This document shows positions 22,739 through 34,376 of a stretch of DNA of 64,000 bases, in pieces (the stretch's first letter is position 1; every line of letters starts with the position of its first letter). The translations under genes were made by a program, and so were the position numbers. The notes beneath the pieces are model-generated. The model did not search any database. It was not told the DNA's origin and worked only from the letters and a program-made list of their open reading frames with translations. Origin of the DNA: Coprinellus micaceus (lineage: Eukaryota; Basidiomycota; Agaricomycetes; Agaricales; Psathyrellaceae). The stretch is taken from NCBI GenBank assembly GCA_951394405.1, contig OX596343.1, positions 2,294,001 to 2,358,000 on the forward strand, read 5' to 3'.

Positions 22739-23509
22739 TTAGATGGTTACCGAGCGGGGTGGTCCACTAGCGTGCACAGGTCTTGGGGCCAGGATGTGGG
22801 GATAGGCCGCCGGCGAGCCGTTCCGGATGAGGTGAGAGTGGTGTGTCTGGTGGGGCAGCGGCGATGTAGGTAGGTGCGACTGGCTTCCTTGGCTTGGCGA
22901 TGTGTCGCCCATTTGGTAGCCTGCGAGAGAGAAAGAGACATTGAGTGTCATTGCGCCCCGGGCTAAATGTGATATACCTCGGTGGCCTGCTTCAATCGTG
23001 TGATATGGGGACGCAGGTAAGGCATCCATCACTGGGAAGGTTCCGTCATTGACTGCCACTTCACTGGCAGACATAGCACAGGAAGGCTGAGGATAACTTG
23101 AGGCCCAAGGATCTACACTAGACCCTAGGGGCTCCGGTGAAAAGGAATAGAACTGGGAGAATAGGAATGAAGGGGCGGCGGACGTAAAGACTCCTGGGGC
23201 TGGATGCAGCTGCGCGAATACTTCACGCCTGCCGACGGGGTGCTCGATAGGAGGCCTGTTAGAAGGGGGGAGACAGAGAGCATGACGAAAATCGTTGTTC
23301 TCGGTCTCCAGGTCAACAACTCTCCGCTCAAGATTCTGTGCCAGAATCGGATGCAAGTCAGCTTGACTTCGAGCCCCCTCAGTGGCAGAGATTCATACGT
23401 TTATGTAGGCGGCCCGACGTGCGCGAAAGGCGCGCTGCGTAAACAGACTCTTGGTAAGGGGAAGAGCAAGGTTAGGTTTTCTTCCTCTTTTCATGGCTAC
23501 AGCTGGCAT
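22739..23509 (-). CDS. bZIP transcription factor
   Basis: Three exons (23509-23399, 23335-22978, 22920-22739) encode about 216 residues. The start MPAVAMKRGRKPNLALPL leads directly into a basic region, TQRAFRARRAAYI, interrupted by a 63-nt intron and followed by the zipper NLERRVVDLETENNDFRHAL, with L/V/L spacing at seven residues. The RGRKP-N-L-x-LP start and the AQRAFRxRR-type basic region are standard for fungal bZIPs of the Yap/AP-1-like class. The rest (LCLPPSNRPP, then Ser/Pro/His-rich sequence) is a disordered, presumably regulatory tail. The canonical Asn of the basic region is replaced: the usual N-x-(A/T)-x-QRAFR context here is S-L-F-T-QRAFR, so DNA specificity may be shifted. It lies near the velvet gene on the same strand, with about 1.7 kb between them. 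Confidence 0.85.
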
Positions 23510-23761
23510 GGTGTATGGGAAGTGGAAAGTGAGAGTCGCCAGTCGTTGGTGGGCACGGCGCTGGCTACAGGATTTATACGGTCACCTACGTTTTGACGAT
23601 GAGCGCAGCACTGTACACAATCGTGAGTTAAAGAGGAAGTCTGAGCCCAAGGCAGGGGCATAGAGCAGTTTTTGGGGAGAGCGGTCCCCACACGCCGGGA
23701 ATGCGTTGTATCGAGCTGAGCTAGGCATATCGCCGTAGATACCTTCACATCTGGCTCCTCA

Positions 23762-24200
23762 GGGAGTGGCCATTTGGGCGGCTATTGCCGAGCATAGACG
23801 TAAGGCTTTCACAGGGAAGGTATTAGAGGCTATTCGAAAGGTCCACCACATCTGTACAGCACCGAGTTGGCCCATCACTACCCTTCCGGGATAGGGCGAG
23901 GCGAATACGATGCGGACCCTCGATCCAAGTTGGCGCGGTAAACGCAAAGCAGCTCACGGTGGATGGAACGTGCCACAGAATTGAGGCCGAGCCACGCCGT
24001 TGAACGGGACATAAGCTGAACCTCAGCGGGATCCCCAGAGCGCGACAGGGCACCTGCCAGTGGGCGCGGTACAGCTGGGGATGGTCCCTCCCGAAGAGTA
24101 TCTGAGGACTTGTGACGAGGAAATTCAAATAAGTGTTGGATCGTACCACCGACGGTATCTCACCTTTTGAGCTAATGGTAGGCCGTTTGTCAGGAGACAA
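23762..24200 (-). CDS. Possible gene or exons, product unknown
   Basis: Minus-strand frames read RSNTYLNFLVTSPQILFGRD and, in another frame, RIVFASPYPGRVVMGQLGAV...CSAIAAQMATP. They could be successive exons. Nothing was recognised. Confidence 0.25.
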
Positions 24201-26802
24201 GGTGGGACCGAAACCAGCAGAAGCCTACATGCGAAGGTCCAAGGAATTTTTGTACAAGTAGGATAGATTTTGCTGACAATTTATGGTAAGATGCCCAAGG
24301 GTGGCAAGCTAGGGAGGCGTTTGTTGTGAGTCGTATTCGGCGGGGATCCGTCCGGTTCACATGCTCTCGTTTTCTTGGCCCAGCCTTTGGAGAGAAGCCT
24401 TGGTAACGGTGCACAGGAGACCTCGGTGCGCCTAAAATGATCGAAGAGTATCAGCCGTGCGCGCGAGCATTGTCCCAATGAACCACCTACCTCCCTCTCC
24501 CATGAGATTGGTTCCATCCCCGGCTTTTCTGACGAGAACTCGGGGTTGGATATGGCTAAAAATCGGGATCACTTCCCAGGGAAGACCCGTGCCAAACCAG
24601 GCACTTGCCAGAGTCTTCAAAGCTGCTACTCGGGCTCTAGGATGAGAATGCGTTGCAAGATGGGCGGCCGCACTCACCCCCAACGGCTGAGAGAGTGACA
24701 CTTGAAACCGTCTAGCATGCAGATCGCCCTTCCATTTTCGAGAGAATTGTAAGGGTTTCCGGAAGGATAGCCCCGGGAGGGAGGGAGGGATCAGCTGTGC
24801 TGAAAACGGCTGGGTTACATTGGGGGCACCGAAAGGAAGGCATGGGATGAGGAGGGTGGAGGTTCCCTATTCCATTCAGTAAGTACTCGTGCATGTGACA
24901 CTGCGTAGATTCACTCACTCACCTTCCCGACGACACGAGTCGGAGCTCCACGCTCCCGGCCTGGGAGGCATGTGTCGGCCAGACGGATCGAGGATAAGCA
25001 GTACGGCCTTCTCATGCATTGCGTTTCAAGGCAGAAAAGTTCTCATGGGCACAGTACTTGGGGAGCGTTCTCTGGGCGATTTGAAGGTTGTCAGATTAAA
25101 CGAGTCTGTATCATCCAGTTCATAGCACCCACGGGACTACCGGAGGGAGCCAGTTGGCCCTGGGTTACTCTTCGAGCTGTGCGGCACGCGTCGTTGGCCC
25201 TTTCGGAGGCTCCTTGTCTACCGAGTGCGAGTCGCCACGGAACGCCATTATAGGGATTGCTTTCTTTGTTTGTCGGGGGCGAATCGGGTAACGCACCTCA
25301 CGAGTGGAAACCAGGAAGTGACCGCCTGCAGAAGGGCCCCCCGAACAACGGATAGAATGACGATCCGACGGACCGCCCTCCTCGTATCCAGTCCATCGAA
25401 ATCCAGTTGGAGGGTACCCTGCAATACCGTCGCAAGAGGCAGCACTCAGGAAATCGATTGTCGTCCTCATCGTATATTCGATCTGCCACGCTCGAGCTCC
25501 AGTGTGATGACTACGGCGATTATCAGCTCAGCCTGTTTCAATGACAGCATACAGAATCTCACCGACCTCGGTCTTGGATGACGGTTATTCGACCATTCGA
25601 CCAGACACCATGCGATCGAGTCTTCCCGTATCTTGACACAGACGACTCCATATTCCAAGGTCGGACCACTGCCTCTTCCAACTGCCGCCTTTGCTCGAGG
25701 CCGTCGCCGGGGCTCGCTCATCCTGGAGGCTATATCAACGTCTGGGGTTCTCCCCTGTAGATCGGATCGGATCTTCGTTGAAAGACCGCCCGTATGGCGT
25801 CGGCGATCGTGCAAGATAATTGCTAATGACCATCACGAGGCCAGCTCGAATACGGCGGCTGGGTCGGTGCGTGCATCGAAGTGGGGTGGCCTGTCTGGAA
25901 CCCGCCTCTCCATCTCCAATGCTGCTGTCGACGCCAAAGCCAGAGGGCACCCGAGCGGGTGAAGTGGCTCAAAAAGGTTGAGATCGAGCCGAGAATGAGG
26001 GGAAAGTGCAATTTGCGATCATTGTCATTGCCTTTGGGTATCTGCCGTGCTCGGGTAAGCGAGAGCACAGTACAAGTATGAAGTAGCGCTGACCAACATA
26101 TGTGTCTATGAAACCCTCCCCTTACTTCTCCCATCCCCCATTACCATCTCCAGACACTCCTTCCGCTAGTCCCCAGGCCTGCCGCCATTCACCCTCCCCC
26201 ATCACTGAACGTCCCCCTCGAGCTCACAGACCATCCTGGGGGCCATGTGCAGATGGACCATGAGATGGATCGCAACCCATCCTTGCTTCAACCTTTCGAG
26301 AATTGAAATTTGCCTAGGCCGGTGCCCACAGCTTACGTTTTGCGCTCTTCGTCTTGGACGGGTGGAAGCAGACGCGCTCATGATTGCCCACGGCGGCTTC
26401 GCGGGGCGTATTGGACTGTGGGGTTCGGGATGAGATTAGTTCGGCTCGTGTAGTAAGGAAGTCGGGCTACGAACCCGCTCATACGAACAGGTGGCGCCGA
26501 CGGTCCTCCCAGTCCGCTCCGTCACTTTCATAGGCGGCTGTGGCATCACACTCGTCACTCATAATCGAAAGATCAGGAGTGGGGGATGACCCGAAGATAT
26601 TCCACCTCCGTCGAATAGATCCCTAACTAGATCGGATGTTCGTTGTTGGTATGAGAGAGGTTATGAGAGAGAAGGTCGATCGAGGCTCTGCGTTGGTGAT
26701 GAACTTCGGGAAGGGTTGAAAACCTGTGTATACAAATATGGGTGAGCAAGAACAGGCAGTGTGCGTAAGCATAGGCATGCTCACCAATGGTAATTATCCG
26801 AA

Positions 26803-27287
26803 TCAAGTCTTCATTCTGCCCCTCCGCCTCCGCCCAACGCTGCCTCGACAGCCACACGTACGGGCACCATCAGTGGGTGGACTGAGATACGAGGACGCTC
26901 CCAGCTTCCAGTCTCTTCTAAGGTCTGCCCGTTTGAAAGGATAAATCCCATCGCAGAGGTCCAGCGTGGTGGGCACGAGGGTGGAGGGGTAGTCAAGACC
27001 AGGTGCCAAACCGTAAGCACAAGCTGCACGTTGAAGGGGGCATAACTCACCTATCGCGGATCCAACTCTCGAGTTGTTTTCCCATCCCTTCATCCTGGAT
27101 GGTGGGCATTCATATATGGAGGGTCTATTGAAAATGCAAGTCGGTTGCTGTAGCTGGAAGTGCTCAAGACGAGGTCGGGGCCGATGTTGAAACGTTCATC
27201 CTCGCCGAATTCGTTGTAGCGGTGCAGAAAGGCTATGGCGGGGGTCGTTATAGTCTCGGAACCTTCGGAGGCGAGATCTACGGACAA
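26803..27287 (-). CDS. Possible exons, product unknown
   Basis: The frame from 27287 to 27090 looks like coding sequence (AIAFLHRYNEFGEDERFNIG, SNRLAFSIDPPYMNAH) and begins right after a CCGTAG acceptor. A second frame continues below 27050 (MGFILSNGQTLEETGSWERP). Joins and domain unknown. Confidence 0.3.
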
Positions 27288-30200
27288 GGGGATACGAGAT
27301 GGGGTTCAACGCTGAGGCACTCGGGAGATCAGTTGGTCGCGTTCAGGCTCTCCAGAGAGCTCCCGCACCCACCTTGGATCTGCGTCCGTTGCAGTGTTCG
27401 CGCTACCCACACTCAAGAGGATCTGCCGGGGTTAAACTTGGGTGGAAGACGTCTGGACAACTCCCTCAGCCACCAGGCTCGTCGTCGTCGTGTGTAGGGC
27501 ACAGATGATGGTTTCAATTTGAACGCGAACAAAATGATGATGGCAACAGACCTCACTGTCTTGCCGAGGGTTCGGGCCGCGGCGCTCAGCGCCTCGAATC
27601 GGAAAGACTAGACGCGCTGATTGGTTTGGCGCCTACGTCAGGCCCTGAGGCTTGAGGCCTGGAGGGTCAGGGATTCCAAGCTTCAGAACCAAATGTTGCC
27701 GGTGGCCCACCTTGTCCACCGCATCCGACGTGCATGGGGATTCGCCACTTCACCCCCGTCACATTCATACTTGACAGAATCACCTGAGTTCGTGTGAAGA
27801 CGGTTTGGGTGGGAAGAATCAGATCACCTAACATTCCCTCTTCCCCTCGTCCCAATATGCTATAACCTTCTTTCCACCTATAAACCAAGGTCCCGGGATC
27901 TGGGTTGCGCGCCCATCCCTGATTTCCGATTCGAGCGTAGCGTAGACCCCGGCGTCTTGTGTATCGGAGATCGGCAGTTCATCCTAGTACACTGAATGCC
28001 CCCAACCAACGCGTTCGGTATACCCACCCTGCCTCGAGGCTAACTCAACAAAATGGTTAATCCTTGCGTCTTTCAGTGAACCGTCCCCGTACCCCCTGCC
28101 CTCTCTACACACCTGATAGCATCTCTGGCCCACTGGCATGCCTCCTACCATAATAGCGACCGCGAAGGGGCGGCTGGATTTCCCAGACAACATCGCGAGT
28201 AAATGCTGGCCAGCGTATAGGTGAATTCTGAGCCTTGGGTACTAGACTCCCCCATCCTGACCGCTTCTCAGCATCCGGGAGGCAATAAGAGGTGGGCAGT
28301 GCGAAGACGAGCTCCCTATGGTCTCCAATGTTGTCGATAGGAATCCAGCTTGCTCATCGACCCCACAATGAGGGCACATGCGAACTAACGCCCTGTCAAA
28401 TCCACCAACATTATCTCAGTAGATCCGTTCAAACATACCTGCTCGAGGCAGTGGGCCGCAGATGGACCCTGTCTCAGCTAGGGATGCTTTTCAGGTGCTT
28501 GCGTCTCGCCCCGAAGGTTCCCCGTGATAGTGAGCAACTGGGGCGCTCGTGATGCTATCCATGTCTGACTACCTTCCTTTAGTTCTGTGTTTGTTGGGCG
28601 GACGGCCGCGAGTGCCTAAAGAGCTGTCAGATTCCCCCACCTCTTCTCAATCCCACTTGTCGCTAACGTTGTTTTCCAGAAAGATGCTGGTTCAAGAAGG
28701 TCCGACCTATGCATGCATCTCCTTGAGCTGAAACTGAATTGTGTTTATTAGCTCTCGCTACCCAGGACCAGAAGTCCCCGTACTCGAGGCAGAAATCCCA
28801 AAGATTTGTCAGGCGATTTGTTAATGAGCGAACTTCGCTGTTCAGTGCTGGTAATATACGAGATGCCATCCATATGAGCCGTATCGACCATCCTTGGGCT
28901 CAAGGCGTCGAACGGTATGAGCCACCAGCTCCTCGTTCAGGTGTGTCCCACCGTTATATCCCGTCGTCGTCGTCGTCGTGTTAGGTGACCCAGGCGCAAT
29001 GTCTCTAACAACTCCTCCAGCACTTCAAGTTGTCGATATTCCTTTGGAACGAGCCCTCGGTACCCCGAGCTCTCCGCCTCTGGGACTGTCAGGTCTGGAT
29101 CACATCCCCATCCCCTTTCTTTCTTGCACATAGGATCTTCCATAAGCGCCCTTCATGTCATGTGGTCGCAAGACCCCAAGGAATTCTGGTTAAACGTTCA
29201 GAGTAGTGGCTTCGCTCTCGACTCCTTGCTGTCCACAATCGGTGGAGACTATGCCTCCCCTCTCTCTCTGTCATGTCTGCCTGTATGTCTATGAGCTGTT
29301 AGTGACTCTCATTCCCGTTACCCTGTGGCGGAGCATCTACTTTAGCTGTGTATATGTACCATTCGTGGCCCTTCAACGACGAGTAGATTCCCTCCCAAGT
29401 CCTGGTATCGCCCGCACTCGCTTCAGGTCCTTGCCTACCCTTGCTGCGTCACGGTCTATATTTATGCTTTCCTTGGCCATCAGAGCGTTTCTACGATCGC
29501 TTTCAAATAATACAGGCACTATTAGGGCATGTAACCATACTGCTATGTTTACTCCTGACTACCCGTACTCCCGCCGCAGCCTCTGAAGACGCTCATGCCC
29601 AACTTTGCGACGTTCTCGGAGGGGTCGTCGTCTAGGCGGGCCTGTCTGAACTTTGAACATTTGAATATAGCTGTGGCTTCACGATCAAACCGGGCATCTT
29701 CCCTTCCCAGTATATGACGGACTCACCCTGTCTTCTATCCTATCCCCAATCTCCTTGTTCGCCATGGTGGTTCGCCCTAGGCCTGGTTCAGGTTCTCGCT
29801 TTCGCGTTCTGCGTGGTACCACAAGCCTCGTTTTTACCGACCCCGAGGTGAAGAAAAGCGCGAGGGAAGGCAAATTCCATCGCCTCCCATTTGATATTCG
29901 AACCTTAGACCTACCAGCTCTGCTCCACGAATTCTGCCCTCTGCCTAGAGTCCATCACTTCCACAGTCGTTCTGCTCGTTCGAAGCTGCGTTAATCCGTA
30001 TCCCCATGGCCGGTCTGCACAGGGGAGGTAAGAGTCAATTCAGCACGGCCTGCGTTCGTGAACTGACTTTGGCACTAACGGGCTTTTTTTAGCGCACCCT
30101 CGATAGCATAGAGGGTTCGATTATATGCACGTAGGCGCGATCGGCGTTTTAAGGGCATCCTCTACGTCGTCGCCATGCGAAGGGATGCTTCGCAGAGGTT

Positions 30201-31490
30201 GAACAGTGCTATGGAGCGTGTGCTGGGGTTGAGAGGACCAAAGTGCCTGGAGATGGTTCAGGTGTCAGGAAAGGTGTACTAGATCGTGAAGTGTCAGCCC
30301 AGGGCGCGGTATACGCTCTGAAGGTCACATTTTGATCCCAGATCCCCCCCTGGTGCAGCACCGTCCCTTCATCGTTGTCGGCTTTCCCAACGTCGGTTTA
30401 ACTGCCGAGGAGTCGCAAACTCGAATCGATGGCGAAGATTTTCCCTACATCCACCCTTGCCCAGCGCGGCTTAGTAGGACGGAAGTCCTCGGGGTTGGCC
30501 ATTGGAAAGGGTGGTGGGGTCGGGGTCGGTGATGAGCGCGATTCACGGAATAACGAGGTGCGCTAGGTCATTAACATACCCCGGCCAGATCCTTGGTGCA
30601 ATGACCCGAATATTACACCATCGCGGGACACCAATTACGAGTGGCCATCGACTTGCCCTTACTTACTGAGTCACCAACAATACTCTTATTCGGCATAGGC
30701 AGAGCCAAGTACAGAAGCAGGGTACCCGTATATTACCATTCTCTTTCTTTCCTAGCCCCAAGACATTCAATCCGTAATATAAGGCGATCCTTGTCGTTTG
30801 AATCCAAAATCAGCCTCGGCGAGATAAGCGCCCGTCGGGATGTTACTGACTGTTGTGGCACTCAGGTGACTCGTGAGAGACCGAGGCCGTCTCGTCCGCA
30901 TGGAATCTTAGTCTTATTACCCGGACGTGGTCCAATTACTGAACGCCGGGGTCTGGAAGTATATCCACTACAGAGCAAGTAACTATAGTGTTCCCTTCCA
31001 GCTCCTGTGAGTGAAGCTCGTTTCTTTCAACCGCAAGGTTCCCTACGATTTTCAACCTCCGACCCCAATCAGGTTCAGGAATTGGACCAAAAGCCGGTAA
31101 TAAGACTAAGTGGAAACTCGAGTCAAACTCGGTGACAGGAGTAGCTTGCGAGGTCCTTACTACGGGTAGGCACCTTCTGGGTAACGCCTTGCATTGTGGG
31201 CAAAACGGCCACTGACCTCTGCGCGTCTAGTTTTGTACCCCGAAGCGCGAAGAGGCGACATTCAAGCCCTTGTCGATACCAACGTAGGCCGCTCCCGGCA
31301 ACGGAGACGGAAAATTGGCCACGCTATGTATATGAGGGGTTTCCACTTCCGTGAATGAGGTGGGCTACAAGGGAGGGGAACCGAGGGTGCGTGGATCGTT
31401 CATCAACATCGCCATTCGCCGTATGCGACGTTTATCTTTTGGTTTTCCCTCAAGGTTGAAGCAACCACTAAGCTTAGTAACCCACCACCA

Positions 31491-32264
31491 ATGGACGACC
31501 TTCTCCCTTGCTTTAAATCTCAGTCGCCATTGGAAATCCGCCAGCGACCGCCTACTTTCTCCGCGCATCCCATAGTCCAAGGCATCGACACACGCCCTGG
31601 CTCCCCACCATCCACCCCCACATTCCCAGGCTTCGTGCCTCCATCGTCGGTGGTTTGGGGCCCTCGAGTCCACCGTCAAACTTCAAGGTCACCAATGGGA
31701 GGGACCTTCGGCGGGGATCGCATGCTGCTCCTCTTGTCTTCCCCTAAGCGACGGAGTATAATGTGGGAAGGGAGCCAGAGAACCATTGGGGGAGGTCTGC
31801 ATTCGTCGTGGGGCAGGGCGTGCGGCGATCGAAGGAGTACAGGGAGCAAGCGGCGGCAGAGACAAGCAGAGAGCTGGCGGTGCGGGCTCGGTCAAGTGAA
31901 GAGACAAAATGGCGAGGTGAAGATGCTGAAGGAAGCAGACTATGACCTGGGTCCGCATAACCCCCATGGCGGAGGGCAACCACGTTGCGAAGAAGGAATG
32001 GGAGGACGAGAAAAGGCTTTGGAAGCTGAAAGCGCTCACGATCGAAGTGCCCGGGCCAGGGAGTGGGAGGAGGCGTTGAATGCGTTCGACAGGCTGGGCC
32101 AGTTATCGGAGAACGGAAAGGCCTACCACAGGGGATCACTGAGAATACGTTGCGGGGGGACACGCGCAGGCTACAAAGCCCTGAGGTGGAAAGAGGGGAC
32201 GGCTCGGGAGCGTGACAGTCAGATACAGCGCGTAGGAGAGGAGGTGAACGATCTGAAAATCTAA
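31491..32264 (+). CDS. Possible charged coiled-coil gene
   Basis: A 257-codon frame covers the interval, and adjacent plus frames contain Glu/Arg/Ala-rich segments (EYREQAAAETSRELAVRARS; VAKKEWEDEKRLWKLKALTI) of the type found in coiled coils. The likely gene jumps between frames through short introns. The equally long minus-strand frame (32322-31744) is Pro/Ser-rich and is probably the antisense shadow. Confidence 0.3.
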   Translation: MDDLLPCFKSQSPLEIRQRPPTFSAHPIVQGIDTRPGSPPSTPTFPGFVPPSSVVWGPRVHRQTSRSPMGGTFGGDRMLLLLSSPKRRSIMWEGSQRTIGGGLHSSWGRACGDRRSTGSKRRQRQAESWRCGLGQVKRQNGEVKMLKEADYDLGPHNPHGGGQPRCEEGMGGREKALEAESAHDRSARAREWEEALNAFDRLGQLSENGKAYHRGSLRIRCGGTRAGYKALRWKEGTARERDSQIQRVGEEVNDLKI

Positions 32265-33235
32265 CAAACCGAGGCGCAGAAATGGGTGAAGTCGTCCGGA
32301 AGATAGTCAGCCTGACAGGCATTGGGGTCTTTGAAGAAGACCCAACCTGCCCATGCCGAAGTTCGTCCCTCAGGCCTCAGGCCTCAGGACCTGCAGATGC
32401 CATGAAGCCTGTCAGCGCCGCCGTCATGTACTCTGCGCTCTCAACCCCGAGACCTTCCAAACTACAGCGTCGATAGCTGACACCACCGAGAACTCGACGA
32501 GGTCAGCAACGATTCGACCCGTTAGTGGAGAAAGTTGCTCCCTCCCGAATCGGAGGGTTAATCGTGTTGTTGAGGTCCCCATACACCGATTCGTCAGATG
32601 GTCCCAACCCACCGCCCTGCAAGTGGCATTCTAAGCGCTCACCTACTTACTCCAAGATCGGTTCTCAACCATTCGCCGCTTCCTGTTGCATATTCACCCA
32701 GCCTACTTGGCCTCGCTCTCCACCCTCTTTAACAATTGTTCGCTCTAAGAATGCTTCGCGATTGGCTCGTCCATCAGCTACGACTGGTACATTTCGCAGC
32801 CCATCCAACCTGGCTCATTTGACCTTTCCGGCATCGTTCGGCACTCTCTGCATCGACACGGCCCACCCCGCCCCGAACCATCATACTACCCTCCCGCCCA
32901 TTGCGATTTCCCCCCAATTCAAAAGCCCCCACGGTCAGCAGTCCTATATCCCTCAAAAACTCGGAACCACCGCCGATCTTCAGCCCTTCCTTCCCTCCCC
33001 CTCCTTCTTGAGCGCCTTCGGCCGTCCGAAACCGATAGAGGGATAGACGAGGCGAGCCTTGAGGGGGTATGCGCCTTTGCGAGAACCGTTCGGTGCGCTC
33101 CCGTCCCTCTCGCCTGGGGCTCTGTGTTGTAATCACCAAGATCACGATCAGACCGTATGGCAGCGAGGTGAGCAACTCCTTCCTTGATTCAGCTGGGACA
33201 CTCCTGTGCTCATAACAACAACAGGACCGGACGAA

Positions 33236-34117
33236 TGTCCTTACCATCCTCGGAATCACTGAACCCGCCTTCGGGCGGTGGTTACCCACCTACGTCCCCA
33301 CGCGCAAGCCCTATCCCCACCTTGCTCATTCGCCGACATGTATGTCGTCATCGAGGCTGACAAGACGACGCTCCTCGGTTGTGCACCAAACCCAGGAAGC
33401 CGGAGGTCGCAATCGTCGGGGACGATAATATCATCGGACGGAACCGAAGGGGGAAACAGGCACCCCCTTGCTCGTGCTGATCAGCTTTGCCTCCCATCCA
33501 CACCACTCCTTGGACGTACCGTGCCAATGTGGTTCACCTCAGCATACTACAATCGCAAAGGTGAAGCCATAGGTGAGGTTCTCGCGATTGGCCGTGCCAT
33601 GAGCAGATATGAGGTGTTTCCTACAGTGCGTTTCCTTGTATATTCGAGGACATATTCTGACGGTAGTTTAGCCGCAGAGTCGGTCACAAATATCCCTGAG
33701 TACGGTCTACTTGCGGTCCCATCGAGCACCTACGCGCAGCGGGGCTTCTTAGCCACCCACATAACCGCGCTCGTTAGCCCCAACATGAGCCTATACCCGA
33801 CTACCCGGGTATGTTTACACTCATCCTTCCTCCTATATCTTTGCAATCCCGCTCACGATCAATGAACAGAGTGGGGCGCTAGTCACCTCGCCCTTCGGCC
33901 GCCCAGCTCATCGACGTCGACCTGCAACATCCCCGCGGAAATGAGGTATATTTCTTACACTTGGTGCATCGCGGTGTCAGATTGTGGTTGACCAGGACGT
34001 CGTGAAGAATCAAGAAGGAGAGCGCTTCGATTATTTAGCTGTGTTGCCTGCCGTATGTGCGACCTTTTTTTTTTTTTTTAGCTAGAACAGATCGGGGCGT
34101 TTGAGTTGAGAAATTGA
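33236..34117 (+). CDS. Probable multi-exon gene, product unknown
   Basis: An upstream exon begins after a CAACAACAG acceptor (NVLTILGITEPAFGRWLPTY). The next blocks read VPMWFTSAYYNRKGEAIGEV, AMSRYEVFPTVRFLVYSRTY and HITALVSPNMSLYPTTR. A GTATGT donor leads through a CGCCCAG acceptor to LIDVDLQHPRGNE, then a 35-nt GTATAT...TCAG intron to IVVDQDVVKNQEGERFDYLA, and finally LEQIGAFELRN and a stop at 34115. The last junction spans a 29-nt segment with a run of 15 T; it may be a very short intron, or the frame simply reads on (both are open). No domain was recognised. Confidence 0.5.
34065..34079. repeat. Poly-T run (15 T) before an AG
   Basis: A homopolymer between a GTATGT and a TTTAG. It acts either as the pyrimidine tract of a very short intron or as coding Phe codons. 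Length may vary between strains or be a sequencing weak point. Confidence 0.6.
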
Positions 34118-34376
34118 CCTTCCATATCCTCGTTGTGGTTCGCATACTCGGACGAATGAAGACGGTGAATTGTCAACAGCGCTGCTGTATGTAGATATTG
34201 TAGAGTGAAATGTAAAGAGGTGGTATATAACCCCAGCGCTGCTGTGAGAGGAAAGAAAGAAGCGTAAGCACCGTCGTCAAAGCTATCAACATCCATCAAC
34301 AAAGAAGTGCAAGCACCAAACCCTCGAAACTACTAGCAGTGGTCCATAAATAAAGAGACAAATAACTTGGGGTCGA

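Larger units (their letters stand above)
24201..33235. other. Poorly resolved 9-kb stretch
   Basis: No gene can be assigned with confidence. Weak coding signals are: minus 24918-24712 (MHEYLLNGIGNLHPP...FRCPQCN); minus 27287-26803 (AIAFLHRYNEFGEDERFNIG); minus 28193-27984 (DARINHFVELASRQGGYTER); plus 28999-29131 (MSLTTPPALQVVDIPLERAL); plus 29764-29993 (FTDPEVKKSAREGKFHRLPF); and plus 31491-32264 (listed separately). A (CGT)6 microsatellite sits at 28962-28979. Most of these are probably short exons whose joins I could not establish, or decayed genes. Confidence 0.3.

Noticed and set aside
31744..32322. A 192-codon minus-strand frame as a gene
   Set aside because: Pro/Ser/Arg-rich and exactly antisense to Glu/Arg/Ala-rich coiled-coil-like frames on the plus strand.
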